DNA from: Eubacteriales bacterium
GTDB lineage: Bacteria; Bacillota; Clostridia; Lachnospirales; Lachnospiraceae
Direction of reading: 5' to 3'
Length of the DNA stretch: 64,000 bases
Assembly (NCBI GenBank): GCA_030536995.1
Contig: JAUNOY010000010.1
Coordinates: 1-64,000, forward strand
Shown here: positions 39,627 to 48,629 of the stretch, piece by piece
How the letters are laid out: the number at the start of each line of letters is the position of its first letter
How positions within the stretch are numbered: the first letter of the stretch is position 1
Position numbers and translations under genes: made by a program
Notes under the pieces: model-generated
What the model was told of the DNA's origin: nothing
Database searches by the model: none
What the model saw: the letters and a program-made list of their open reading frames with translations, nothing else

Positions 39627-40904
39627 ATGGGGCGTAATAAGAGCGATACAAACAACAATGAATACCGTTTCATTAACGAAACAATAAAGAAAAAAACGTT
39701 AGACAAAAAAAGAATTTTCCGTAAACTCATATCCATCATAGGCAGCGGCATCCTGTTTGGATGCTGTGCTTCTGCCGCCTGCGTGGGAATGTTCCCTTTT
39801 TTTATCGAACAGTTCGGAATTTCTTCCGCCCATGAGCCGGATTTGAGAATTGTGACGCCTCCCCCATCTGCAGATGCAGGCGCAAGAAAGAAAGCGGAAA
39901 CGCAGCCGCAGATAACGGTTTCCAATATACCGTCAGATCCACTGGACAGTTATAAGGCAATTTACAGCGAAGTTCTCAGGGTATCTTCGAATACCAGGAA
40001 GGCTCTTGTAACCATGAAAGGGCTTTCCCAGGATCAGAACATTCTGGACGCCACTCAATTAAGCTATAATTCTTCTCAGGGAATCATCTTTCTGGAAACA
40101 GCTTCCGAGCTGTACATCCTTACCTACGGTGATAAATTCAACGATATCCATGACCTTAAGGCTACCTTCAAAGATGGCTCTGCCGCAGTAGCCAAAATCT
40201 GCAAAGAAGATCCGCAGACAGGTCTTCTTGTTGCCCGGGTGGAAAAATCTCAGCTTACGAAAAAAACTCTCCAGATGCTGTATGTGGCAGATCTGGGTGC
40301 AAGTACACAAATGCCGCAGAACAGTCCGGTCATCGCAATCGGCTGTCCCTCAGGAGATAACGACGCGGTAGATTACGGTATTATCACATCGGTTTCAGGT
40401 CGGGATCAGATGGCAGACACGGAATACAGTATCCTAGCTACAGATATGCACGGACATCCCGACGGAAGCGGTGTACTTTTGGATTTCTCAGGAAATGTTG
40501 TTGGTATTATTATGAAGCAGGGCGAGGATTCCACAGAAACAGTCCGCGCATGGCCGGTTTCTCAGATACGTCCGCTCATTGAACGCCTGACCAACCAGAA
40601 AACGATCAACTACACCGGAATATACGGGACAGGTATTACTCAGGCCCAGTCCGACAGACTGCATCTTCCAATCGGCGTTTATGTAGACCGTGTGGAAAAT
40701 AATTCTCCCTCCAGAGAAGCCGGTATCCAGAGCGGCGACATCATTACCGCGACAAACGGCGTCCGGATAAAAAACATGCAGGATTACGGCGCAGCCCTTC
40801 AGAGGGCAAACGCAGAGCAGGAAATGCAGATTACCATTTCACGAAATGTTTCCGGCGGAAAAAGTGTGGAATTGGATTTTAAATTAAAAATAGAAGAAAG
40901 ATAG
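39627..40904 (+). CDS. HtrA-like PDZ protein with degenerate protease domain
   Basis: A 425-residue protein. A basic cytoplasmic stretch and one membrane helix (about 33-58) precede an external linker, a trypsin-like domain (about 110-325) and a PDZ domain (about 330-420: IGVYVDRVENNSPSREAGIQ, GDIITATNGV). In active HtrA the first strand ends LTNNHVV; here it reads ILTYGDKF, with no histidine. TDLAVLK becomes TGLLVAR, with no aspartate. GNSGGP becomes DGSGVL, keeping the serine. I infer a pseudoprotease or a protein-binding scaffold. It heads a three-gene unit. Confidence 0.82.
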   Translation: MGRNKSDTNNNEYRFINETIKKKTLDKKRIFRKLISIIGSGILFGCCASAACVGMFPFFIEQFGISSAHEPDLRIVTPPPSADAGARKKAETQPQITVSNIPSDPLDSYKAIYSEVLRVSSNTRKALVTMKGLSQDQNILDATQLSYNSSQGIIFLETASELYILTYGDKFNDIHDLKATFKDGSAAVAKICKEDPQTGLLVARVEKSQLTKKTLQMLYVADLGASTQMPQNSPVIAIGCPSGDNDAVDYGIITSVSGRDQMADTEYSILATDMHGHPDGSGVLLDFSGNVVGIIMKQGEDSTETVRAWPVSQIRPLIERLTNQKTINYTGIYGTGITQAQSDRLHLPIGVYVDRVENNSPSREAGIQSGDIITATNGVRIKNMQDYGAALQRANAEQEMQITISRNVSGGKSVELDFKLKIEER

Positions 40905-40915
40905 AGGCAGACAAC

Positions 40916-41863
40916 ATGCGTTTTTTAAATGAATTACACGAAGGAGACAGAATCAGCGGAATCTATCTGTGTAAACAGAGACAGTCCGCAGTAACCAAAA
41001 ACGGAAAACCTTACGACAGCATCATTCTCCAGGATAAAACAGGAGTAATCGACGGGAAAATCTGGGACCCTAATTCCAGCGGAATCGATGATTTCGATAC
41101 TCTCGACTATATTGATGTTATGGGAGATGTTACAAGCTTTGCAGGCGCTCTGCAGGTAAATATCAAGCGTGTGCGAAAGGCTGCAGAAGATGAATATAAT
41201 CCTGCAGATTACCTTCCGGTAAGTGAAAACAGCACCGACGATATGTACGGTCAGCTTCTGAACATGGCAAACAGTGTAAAAAATCCGTTTTTATCCGCTC
41301 TTCTCCAGAAACTGTTTGTAGAAAATCAGGACTTTCTGAAATCCTTTCAGAGTCATTCTGCTGCCAAAACTGTGCATCACGGCTTCATCGGAGGTCTTTT
41401 GGAGCACACTCTGGGAGTGACCCGTCTCTGCGATTACATGGCGAAGACTTATCCCATCATTAATCGGGATCTCCTGATCACAGCCGCTCTTCTCCATGAT
41501 ATAGGCAAGACAAAGGAACTTTCTGCTTTCCCTCTCAACGATTATACAGACGAAGGGCAGCTTCTGGGACACATTTACATCGGAGCTCAGATGATTCACG
41601 ATCTCGCCGGAGAAATCCCCGATTTCCCGGAAGTACTTAAAAATGAACTGATCCACTGCATCCTCTCCCATCACGGCGAGCTGGAATACGGTTCTCCGAA
41701 GAAACCTGCGCTGGTGGAAGCAGTTGCTCTGAATCTGGCAGATAATACAGATGCCAGAATGGAAACACTGACAGAGATTTTTGCCGCAGACAAAGGCAAA
41801 AAAGACTGGCTTGGATACAACAGACTTTTTGAATCTAACTTAAGAAGAACAGGAGACGTTTAA
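40916..41863 (+). CDS. 3'-5' exoribonuclease, YhaM family
   Basis: A 315-residue protein. An N-terminal OB-fold (about 1-95: GDRISGIYLCKQRQSA, DKTGVIDGKIWDPNS) precedes an HD hydrolase domain (about 155-300) with HHGFIGGLLEHTLGV, LLHDIGKTKEL and HCILSHHGELEYGSP. This arrangement is that of YhaM/CbfA, a metal-dependent exonuclease acting on RNA and single-stranded DNA. It is 11 bases downstream of the HtrA-like gene and five upstream of the methyltransferase gene. Confidence 0.92.
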   Translation: MRFLNELHEGDRISGIYLCKQRQSAVTKNGKPYDSIILQDKTGVIDGKIWDPNSSGIDDFDTLDYIDVMGDVTSFAGALQVNIKRVRKAAEDEYNPADYLPVSENSTDDMYGQLLNMANSVKNPFLSALLQKLFVENQDFLKSFQSHSAAKTVHHGFIGGLLEHTLGVTRLCDYMAKTYPIINRDLLITAALLHDIGKTKELSAFPLNDYTDEGQLLGHIYIGAQMIHDLAGEIPDFPEVLKNELIHCILSHHGELEYGSPKKPALVEAVALNLADNTDARMETLTEIFAADKGKKDWLGYNRLFESNLRRTGDV

Positions 41864-41868
41864 TATTT

Positions 41869-43233
41869 ATGGAATATCGTAAAAACGACCTTGTTACGTT
41901 AGAAATTGAAGATTGCGGGATTGACGGTGAAGGTATCGGAAAAGCTGATGGCTTCACCGTCTTTGTGAAAGACGCAGTCATCGGAGATACCGTAACAGCC
42001 AAAATTATGAAATCAAAAAAGCACTATGGCTACGGAAAGCTCATGGAGATTCTTAAGCCTTCTCCCTACAGGGTAGAGCCCAAATGCGCCTTTGCCCGCC
42101 AGTGCGGAGGCTGCCAGCTTCAGGCTCTCTCCTATGAACACCAGCTTGTCTTCAAGACAAACAAGGTAAAAGGTCATTTAGAGCGCATCGGCGGCTTTAA
42201 AGACCTGCCTATGGAGCCTATCATCGGCATGGACGAGCCTTATCACTACAGAAATAAGGCTCAATTTCCGGTAGGCAGAAATAAAGAGGGCAAAATTATC
42301 ACAGGTTTTTACGCAGGCAGAACCCACACGATCATCGAAAACCGTGACTGCGCTCTCGGTGTCCCCGAAAATAAAGAAGTTCTCGACCGCGTTATCAGCC
42401 ATATGGAAAAATGGAACATCGCCCCTTACGACGAAACAACAGGCAATGGACTTGTCCGCCATATTCTTATCCGTTACGGATATTTCACAGGCGAGGTGAT
42501 GGTATGCCTGATCCTTAATGGAACGAAACTGCCCCACGAAGACGAGCTGACAGAGAAACTTCGAGAAATCAAAGGAATGACCAGCATCACGATTAATGTA
42601 AACAAAAAGAAAAGCAATGTAATTCTCGGAGAAGAAATCCGGATTCTCTGGGGACAGGGCTATATCACTGATAAAATCGGCGACATCTCCTATCAGATTT
42701 CTCCGCTCTCATTCTATCAGGTCAATCCTAAACAGACGCAGAAGCTTTACGCAAAGGCTCTGGAATACGCAGATCTCCACGGTGACGAAACTGTATGGGA
42801 TCTGTACTGCGGAATCGGGACGATTTCTCTTTTCCTTGCGCAGCAGGCGAAATTTGTTCGAGGTGTGGAAATCATTCCTCAGGCTATCGAAAATGCCAAT
42901 GAAAACGCCCGCATAAACAATATCACTAATGTGGAATTTTTCACAGGAAAAGCCGAGGAAGTTCTTCCCCGCGAATACGAAAAGAACGGCATCTACGCAG
43001 ATGTCATCGTTGTCGATCCGCCGCGCAAAGGCTGCGACGAAACCCTTCTGGAAACCATGATAAAAATGCAGCCCAAACGCATCGTTTACGTAAGCTGCGA
43101 CAGCGCCACCCTTGCCCGTGACCTGAAGTATCTCTGCGCCAACGGCTACTCTCTCACCCGCGTCTGCCCTGTTGACCAGTTCGGCGGGACAGTACATGTG
43201 GAAACAGTTGCCCTTTTGTCACGAAATAACTAA
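41869..43233 (+). CDS. 23S rRNA (uracil-C5) methyltransferase, RlmD/TrmA family
   Basis: A 454-residue enzyme. An N-terminal TRAM domain is followed by an iron-sulphur cysteine set (CAFARQCGGCQLQ plus a later CALG). The methyltransferase domain has VWDLYCGIGTISLFLA, VDPPRKGCDE and the catalytic cysteine in VYVSCDSATLARD. It adds a methyl group to uracil in rRNA using SAM. The exact position (1939 or another) cannot be read from sequence, since low-GC Gram-positives carry several paralogues. It ends the operon. Confidence 0.92.
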   Translation: MEYRKNDLVTLEIEDCGIDGEGIGKADGFTVFVKDAVIGDTVTAKIMKSKKHYGYGKLMEILKPSPYRVEPKCAFARQCGGCQLQALSYEHQLVFKTNKVKGHLERIGGFKDLPMEPIIGMDEPYHYRNKAQFPVGRNKEGKIITGFYAGRTHTIIENRDCALGVPENKEVLDRVISHMEKWNIAPYDETTGNGLVRHILIRYGYFTGEVMVCLILNGTKLPHEDELTEKLREIKGMTSITINVNKKKSNVILGEEIRILWGQGYITDKIGDISYQISPLSFYQVNPKQTQKLYAKALEYADLHGDETVWDLYCGIGTISLFLAQQAKFVRGVEIIPQAIENANENARINNITNVEFFTGKAEEVLPREYEKNGIYADVIVVDPPRKGCDETLLETMIKMQPKRIVYVSCDSATLARDLKYLCANGYSLTRVCPVDQFGGTVHVETVALLSRNN

Positions 43234-43242
43234 AATGAAATG

Positions 43243-43287
43243 AAAAACCTCACTGGCTGTTTCACAAAACAGTTCGTGAGGTTTTTT
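43243..43287 (+). terminator. terminator after the RNA methyltransferase
   Basis: Arms AAAAACCTCAC and GTGAGGTTTTT, inner CTGTTT/AACAG pairing, then a T tract. Confidence 0.92.
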
Positions 43288-43289
43288 AT

Positions 43290-43485
43290 ACACAAGATAA
43301 ACTATATTGAAATATTCAATTTTTATAGCATAAGCGTATCGTCATTAATCACTTCCAAAAGATTCATATTGCAAATTGTAATAGCTTTCGGACAAATCCA
43401 GTGTCAGGGCATACTGTGTCAGCTCTTCCCGCAATACCGTCTAAAGCCAGTGGGATTGCGGTAGCCTTATTTCAAAACAACGACC
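43290..43485. other. intergenic stretch without a gene
   Basis: About 200 bases between two terminators. There is a 7-bp inverted repeat (CCGCAAT/ATTGCGG, about 43430-43460), and no open frame has a ribosome binding site. Nothing further is recognised. Confidence 0.5.
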
Positions 43486-43530
43486 AAAATCGCTGTCCCC
43501 CAGAAAACACAAGGGATACAGCGATTTTTT
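43486..43530. terminator. terminator of the xylan operon
   Basis: Arms AAAATCGCTGT and ACAGCGATTTT with a loop of about 21 bases. T tracts are found on both strands (six on plus, four on minus). It follows the secreted xylanase gene. Confidence 0.75.
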
Positions 43531-43546
43531 GTTGTAATAAATTAAG

Positions 43547-46399
43547 CTATGCTACAGTTTTTTCATTTGTCAGAAAAGCCGTACCAAATACACGGGGCGA
43601 AGACCAACCCATACCTGATTCGTCAAACCAGCTCAGTGTGCCAATTCGTGTTCCTCCTGCACCATTGTTAATCTGCAGTTCGATTCCAATCTCTGTTCCT
43701 GCTTTCGGCGTGATATCTGTCCACTTAAATGCAGCCTCCACAATGTACCCGCCATCTGTTACTTTTACTGCCGAAGTCACGTTTTCTGCCGTACATTTTA
43801 TACCATTAAAGCTTTTCTCATCCATATAATTAATACGGTACTGCTTATCATCATCCTCATATTCTTCCGTTTTGCCGTTATTTTCATCAAGAAACACCTC
43901 AACAGAATCCTGTTCATGAGACTCCAACGAAGTTTTATCCAGTTCGTTATCCATAACTTCCATCCAAAGATACAAGTTCGACTTATCCCACAGCAGTTTT
44001 GCCTGAGCCTCAGCAACAGCTCCCATCTCAATGGTAAGCGGTACTGCACTAACCTCGTTCCAAATCGAATCTGCTACCCCATCCACAATAACGGTTCCTG
44101 CACTCACAGACATATAAGGTTTGGCAGTCGCCATCGCATAGTACTTGCTACTGCTTTCCTGAGACAGTTTAAAATCATTAAACGCCGCTTTACTTTTCCC
44201 ATCGGTGACGAGTACATCAAATGCAAAGTTGCTTCCAACTGCCAGTTCTTTATCCACTGTAAATTCGGCAATGTAACCGTCTGTTGTCAATTGAGCATCC
44301 TCTCGAAAAACTGTTTTTTTCTCCGTAGTAGTATCTCCATCCGTTTTATCCCAGTCCAAATACAAGGTAACGCTGTCAGTATTCTGAACCTGAGTATCCC
44401 TTACTGTTACCTTTACCTTAAGATATTCCTCTTCCCAAATCATCTGAAATGAATCATCCGTGTCTTTAATAGTATAGACGTTGCTCTTTGCATATGGATC
44501 ACTGCCATCCAGTGCCTGCATAACCACAACATTATTAATGAACGGCTCCAGCTTTGCCGGCTCTACAAAAGCATAAAAGGCTGGCTTTGCCCTGTATTCG
44601 TCATCAAACAGCAGGGGCACATGCTGTTGGCTACCATCCGAGCCACCTCCTGCATTATTGCTGTTCTGCAGCCAGGAAAGACTGTCAATCACTCCCCATA
44701 TAGTCAGACCATTGATATCGATTCCGTCCATTGAATCAATATCTTTTAAAACATCATATATTTCTTTATAACGATATGCCTGCTTTGTATATTCGTCACT
44801 CTGTGCCGCTTTAGTTCCATCATACCCCTTACTGGCTTTTAAATCAAACTCTGTAAGCTGTACTTTCTCCACAATTTCCCCATAAGAAATGACTGCTGCT
44901 TCGAATTGATTTACTGTAGGAGAAATCATGTCATAATGTGCCTGCATTCCCATTCCTGTGATTCTGGTCGGAAGTTCAATATCGTTTTCATGAGATTTAA
45001 TCTCCTTAAGCAGTACTTCAATTCCACCTATCTTGGAACTGGAACACTCATTATAGTCGTTGTAATAAAGTTCCAATGTTTCAGGCGCATAATAATTCGC
45101 ATAGCGAAAAGCATTCACAATATAACTCTCATTTTTATAGACAGCCCACCAACAAGACTTTTCGTCTCCATCCTTTCGATATGTGCCACTGGTGTCGCTA
45201 ACCGCCTCATTTACCACATCCCATCCATAAAACATATCTTTGTACGGGCTATCCTGACCCAGAAAATGTTCCAGCACCTGCTTAATATACCATTCCTGAC
45301 GAACATCCATCTCTTCTGCACTGACATATGGTTTAGTTTTATCCCACTCCTGATGGAAGAACCACTCCGGCGCTTGGGAATGCCACACAAGTACATGCCC
45401 CCTTACCTTAATCTGATTATCAGGATTTTTATTATTCCATGCCTTAACAAAATCCAGCATCTTTTCTGCCAAACTAAAATCCATCTGTGGATATGTTCCT
45501 GTAACAGTTGTTCCATCTGCCCGTGTCCAGGTAATTTCTTCAAATTTCTCCTCTGGCATCACATCGTTATGGTAACCAAAAATCGCATCCATTTTCAACT
45601 CATTTTCGAATGTTACCGCATTAAAATGTTTTTCAATCAACTCCATAAGCGTCTGATTGTTAATCTGATCATTTGCAAGAGCAACTCCTGTATACGCATC
45701 TTCTCCCAATCCTGATGCACCAGACACAGTATCCTTAAGACTGGGAATGTTTTTTTCAATTTTCTTATTTTCACCCCTGTCTGTCAGCGCCGTAATCTTG
45801 AGATCATCCAAGCAAAATGTCATTCCATTGTCACCGCTCAGCCTGAGCTGCACTTCTTTATGTGCATCATTCTCCGGCATTGCAAACGTGCCGCTTATAA
45901 ACTGCCAGTTATCATTCAGTTCCACTGGCTCGTCGTATATTACCGTTGCAGATTGTTGAGATGCCCAGTTATCATGACTCAAAACCTCCAAATTCACCGT
46001 ACCGCTTACTGCTTTTGCATAAAAAGAAAATTCATAAGTGCTTCCACTTTCCAGCAGGACAGCAATATCTTTATTATTAATCTGTACCGCACTAACTCCG
46101 TTATCCTCCGGTACAACTTCCATATAACTATTTCCAGACGAATTCAGACGGGGCTCATCTGACATATATACTTTCTGTGTAAGTGTACTACTATTCCACG
46201 AACTATTATTCCACCAATACGGTACACCTTCTTCATCTGCACCTTCAAAATCCGTATTAAACTCCTGAAGAATATTCATTTGAATATCTCTTCTCTCCGA
46301 ATCTGCTGCAGAAACCATCTCGAAATTACTTCCGCCAAGCAACGCCAGTCCAGTCAGAACAATTGCAGTAAACCTGTTTGCTTTACCCTTTTTTTTCAT
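43547..46399 (-). CDS. secreted multimodular endo-1,4-beta-xylanase (GH10)
   Basis: About 950 residues. Signal peptide at about 1-31 (KKKGKANRFTAIVLTGLALL, then small residues). A CBM4/9-type domain spans about 40-205 and the GH10 domain about 220-625. The acid/base Glu is in WDVVNEAVSD and the nucleophile Glu in VQLTEFDLKAS. Two CBM9-like modules fill the rest (about 640-735 and 740-950), the second with VDGVADSIWNEV. It has no LPXTG or SLH anchor. GGGAGGT before the ATG at 46399 fixes the start. It should cut xylan outside the cell and is last in the xylan operon. Confidence 0.94.
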   Translation of the reverse strand: MKKKGKANRFTAIVLTGLALLGGSNFEMVSAADSERRDIQMNILQEFNTDFEGADEEGVPYWWNNSSWNSSTLTQKVYMSDEPRLNSSGNSYMEVVPEDNGVSAVQINNKDIAVLLESGSTYEFSFYAKAVSGTVNLEVLSHDNWASQQSATVIYDEPVELNDNWQFISGTFAMPENDAHKEVQLRLSGDNGMTFCLDDLKITALTDRGENKKIEKNIPSLKDTVSGASGLGEDAYTGVALANDQINNQTLMELIEKHFNAVTFENELKMDAIFGYHNDVMPEEKFEEITWTRADGTTVTGTYPQMDFSLAEKMLDFVKAWNNKNPDNQIKVRGHVLVWHSQAPEWFFHQEWDKTKPYVSAEEMDVRQEWYIKQVLEHFLGQDSPYKDMFYGWDVVNEAVSDTSGTYRKDGDEKSCWWAVYKNESYIVNAFRYANYYAPETLELYYNDYNECSSSKIGGIEVLLKEIKSHENDIELPTRITGMGMQAHYDMISPTVNQFEAAVISYGEIVEKVQLTEFDLKASKGYDGTKAAQSDEYTKQAYRYKEIYDVLKDIDSMDGIDINGLTIWGVIDSLSWLQNSNNAGGGSDGSQQHVPLLFDDEYRAKPAFYAFVEPAKLEPFINNVVVMQALDGSDPYAKSNVYTIKDTDDSFQMIWEEEYLKVKVTVRDTQVQNTDSVTLYLDWDKTDGDTTTEKKTVFREDAQLTTDGYIAEFTVDKELAVGSNFAFDVLVTDGKSKAAFNDFKLSQESSSKYYAMATAKPYMSVSAGTVIVDGVADSIWNEVSAVPLTIEMGAVAEAQAKLLWDKSNLYLWMEVMDNELDKTSLESHEQDSVEVFLDENNGKTEEYEDDDKQYRINYMDEKSFNGIKCTAENVTSAVKVTDGGYIVEAAFKWTDITPKAGTEIGIELQINNGAGGTRIGTLSWFDESGMGWSSPRVFGTAFLTNEKTVA

Positions 46400-46498
46400 A
46401 AAACCTCCCTGTGATAAATCAGCATAATCTACCATTCTGATAATATTTTCAAAGGACCTTATTTACATATCCGCTCCTCATTGTTTTCCACAACTCTT

Positions 46499-48001
46499 TT
46501 ACCTCAGCTCAAGATGCAAAACACTACTTGCTGGAATGATAAATCTTATTCCTTTCTCTGTAATCTGAGCGCCATCGTACTTTCTCACTACAACACATTC
46601 CGGTTCGTCAAACGTATTTTTTGCATGAATCTCACCTGTAACAATCTCACCTAATACTTTCTCAGGTTTTTTTCCAATAATTTCTGCATCTATGTCAAAA
46701 CTTTCCTCAGCAGAAAGATTTGTCATTGTAAGGTGGAGTACTCCATCCGATGTGATTGAAACAGATTCAGTCAGATTCGGTACCTGCCACTCATTCTCCA
46801 CTCCAATCATCTTTATATCAATATCGCTGAATATAAGTTCTGCATCCTGATGATACTTATAAATATCAAAAACATGATATGTCGGAGTCTTTACTATTTT
46901 ATCCCCTTCCGTAAGTATCACAGCCTGAAGTACATTGACAATCTGCGCAAGATTTGCCATCTTCACACGGTCACTGTGTTTATTGAATATATTCAGTGTA
47001 ATTCCTGCTACAAGCGCATCTCTCATTGTATTTTGCTGATAAAGAAATCCCGGATTTGTCCCAGGCTCACATGTATACCAAGTTCCCCACTCATCTACAA
47101 TCATACCTATTTTTTTATCCGGATCATATTCATCCATAATCTCACCATGCTTTGTAATAAGTTCATCCATAAAAACTGCTTTATTCAGTGTCTTATACCA
47201 GACTTTTTGGTCAAAGTCCGTCGAACTTCCTTTGGTATCGATTCCCTCCGGATATACATAATAATGGAGTGAAAGACCATCCATAAAGCCATGTTGTTCT
47301 TTTGCCACTCTCCTGAAACAAGTTTCAAGAACTTCTTTCGTCCATTCATAATCATCATGAGGTGCTCCGCAGCAAATTTTCTTAATATGCCGTTCACTGT
47401 TATAATCTCTTATAAAAGTCTGATATCTTCGATATTCGTTAGCATAATAATCTGGGTTCATATTTCCTCCGCAACCCCAGTTTTCATTTCCCAGACCGAA
47501 GAAATCAACTTTCCATGGAGCGCAACTTCCATTTTTCTTCCGAAGTTCTGCCATAGGTGAAACACCATCAAATGTCATATACTCAACCCATTCAGCCATT
47601 TCCTTTATGGTACCGCTTCCCAGATTTCCATTAATGTATGTCTCACAGCCAAGTTGGCGACAAAGTTCAAAATACTCGTGAGTACCAAAACTGTTATCCT
47701 CTACTACTCCTCCCCAGTTTGTATTAATTATTTTTTTTCTTGTATCTGCCGATCCTATTCCATCTTTCCAATGATACTCATCCGCAAAGCATCCTCCTGG
47801 CCACCGCAGTACAGGAACACGTATCTGCTTAAGAGCTTCTACTACATCCGATCGCATTCCATTTACATTTTCAATCGGAGAATCCTTTCCCACATAAATT
47901 CCACCATAAATACATCTTCCTAAATGTTCCGAAAAATGGCCGTATATTTCTTTGCTGATTCTACTTAGTTTTTTGTTTGTATCAATCACCATTCCTGTCA
48001 T
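46499..48001 (-). CDS. alpha-L-arabinofuranosidase (GH51)
   Basis: A 500-residue enzyme without a signal peptide. GH51 landmarks are ISKEIYGHFSEHLGRCIYGG, PVLRWPGGCFADEYHW, the acid/base Glu in FFGLGNENWGCGG and the nucleophile Glu in IVDEWGTWY. A C-terminal beta-sandwich is normal for the family. It removes arabinose side chains from imported arabinoxylan fragments in the cytoplasm. GGAGG precedes the start, and the DUF624 gene ends two bases before it. Confidence 0.95.
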   Translation of the reverse strand: MTGMVIDTNKKLSRISKEIYGHFSEHLGRCIYGGIYVGKDSPIENVNGMRSDVVEALKQIRVPVLRWPGGCFADEYHWKDGIGSADTRKKIINTNWGGVVEDNSFGTHEYFELCRQLGCETYINGNLGSGTIKEMAEWVEYMTFDGVSPMAELRKKNGSCAPWKVDFFGLGNENWGCGGNMNPDYYANEYRRYQTFIRDYNSERHIKKICCGAPHDDYEWTKEVLETCFRRVAKEQHGFMDGLSLHYYVYPEGIDTKGSSTDFDQKVWYKTLNKAVFMDELITKHGEIMDEYDPDKKIGMIVDEWGTWYTCEPGTNPGFLYQQNTMRDALVAGITLNIFNKHSDRVKMANLAQIVNVLQAVILTEGDKIVKTPTYHVFDIYKYHQDAELIFSDIDIKMIGVENEWQVPNLTESVSITSDGVLHLTMTNLSAEESFDIDAEIIGKKPEKVLGEIVTGEIHAKNTFDEPECVVVRKYDGAQITEKGIRFIIPASSVLHLELR

Positions 48002-48002
48002 T

Positions 48003-48629
48003 TCAATTTCCTCCTTCTACTTTCTCATACGGCTCAAACACCCTTATGAATAATAACGATTGAACATATGCACAACATGCAAATCCACCCACTACCATAA
48101 AAAGCCATATACTCTTTGTAAAAATCATGAGCAACATCACAATACCTGAAAACAACGTCAACAATATTGTTTCCTTCAAATTAAAAACCGTCAGAATCAA
48201 TGCATTTTTTACAGTTTTAAACACAGAATTATCAAATCTGGCAATTAGCGCAAATGCATAAAAAAGCGACAGCAGGCAAACAATTGCGAACATTCCCAAA
48301 ATAACAAGCATCACCTGATTAACTGTTGATTCTCCCGACCTTTTCAACCAAAACTGCCAGCCATAAACAATAACTGCTCCCAAAAACAAATATAATATTG
48401 ATGAAAAAAACGACTGTATAAAATTATTTTTAAATGCTTTGAAGAAAGGTTTTAATATATAACTATCCTCATGTCTGGCTTCACGCATGGTAATCGTATA
48501 CAACGCACTGAGCGCCGGACCGATTGTAACAATCGGCGCACAGCACAAAATAAACAGAATATTCAGAATCATGAAATCCGCAACCTTATTTAAAAAACTA
48601 ATAACAGGGCTGTCCAGATTAATCTTCAT
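48003..48629 (-). CDS. DUF624 (YesL-like) membrane protein
   Basis: A 208-residue protein with four to five membrane helices. The N-terminal FLNKVADFMILNILFILCCA and the PIVTIGPALSALYTITM segment are typical of DUF624/YesL. Members are almost always found next to carbohydrate ABC transporters of the LplBC type, as here, but no role has been shown. It overlaps the GH3 gene by 11 bases. Confidence 0.88.
   Translation of the reverse strand: MKINLDSPVISFLNKVADFMILNILFILCCAPIVTIGPALSALYTITMREARHEDSYILKPFFKAFKNNFIQSFFSSILYLFLGAVIVYGWQFWLKRSGESTVNQVMLVILGMFAIVCLLSLFYAFALIARFDNSVFKTVKNALILTVFNLKETILLTLFSGIVMLLMIFTKSIWLFMVVGGFACCAYVQSLLFIRVFEPYEKVEGGN

Noticed and set aside
43401..43829. 142-codon plus-strand frame between two terminators and into the xylanase gene
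   Set aside because: Most of it is antisense to the well-supported GH10 gene, and no ribosome binding site precedes it.
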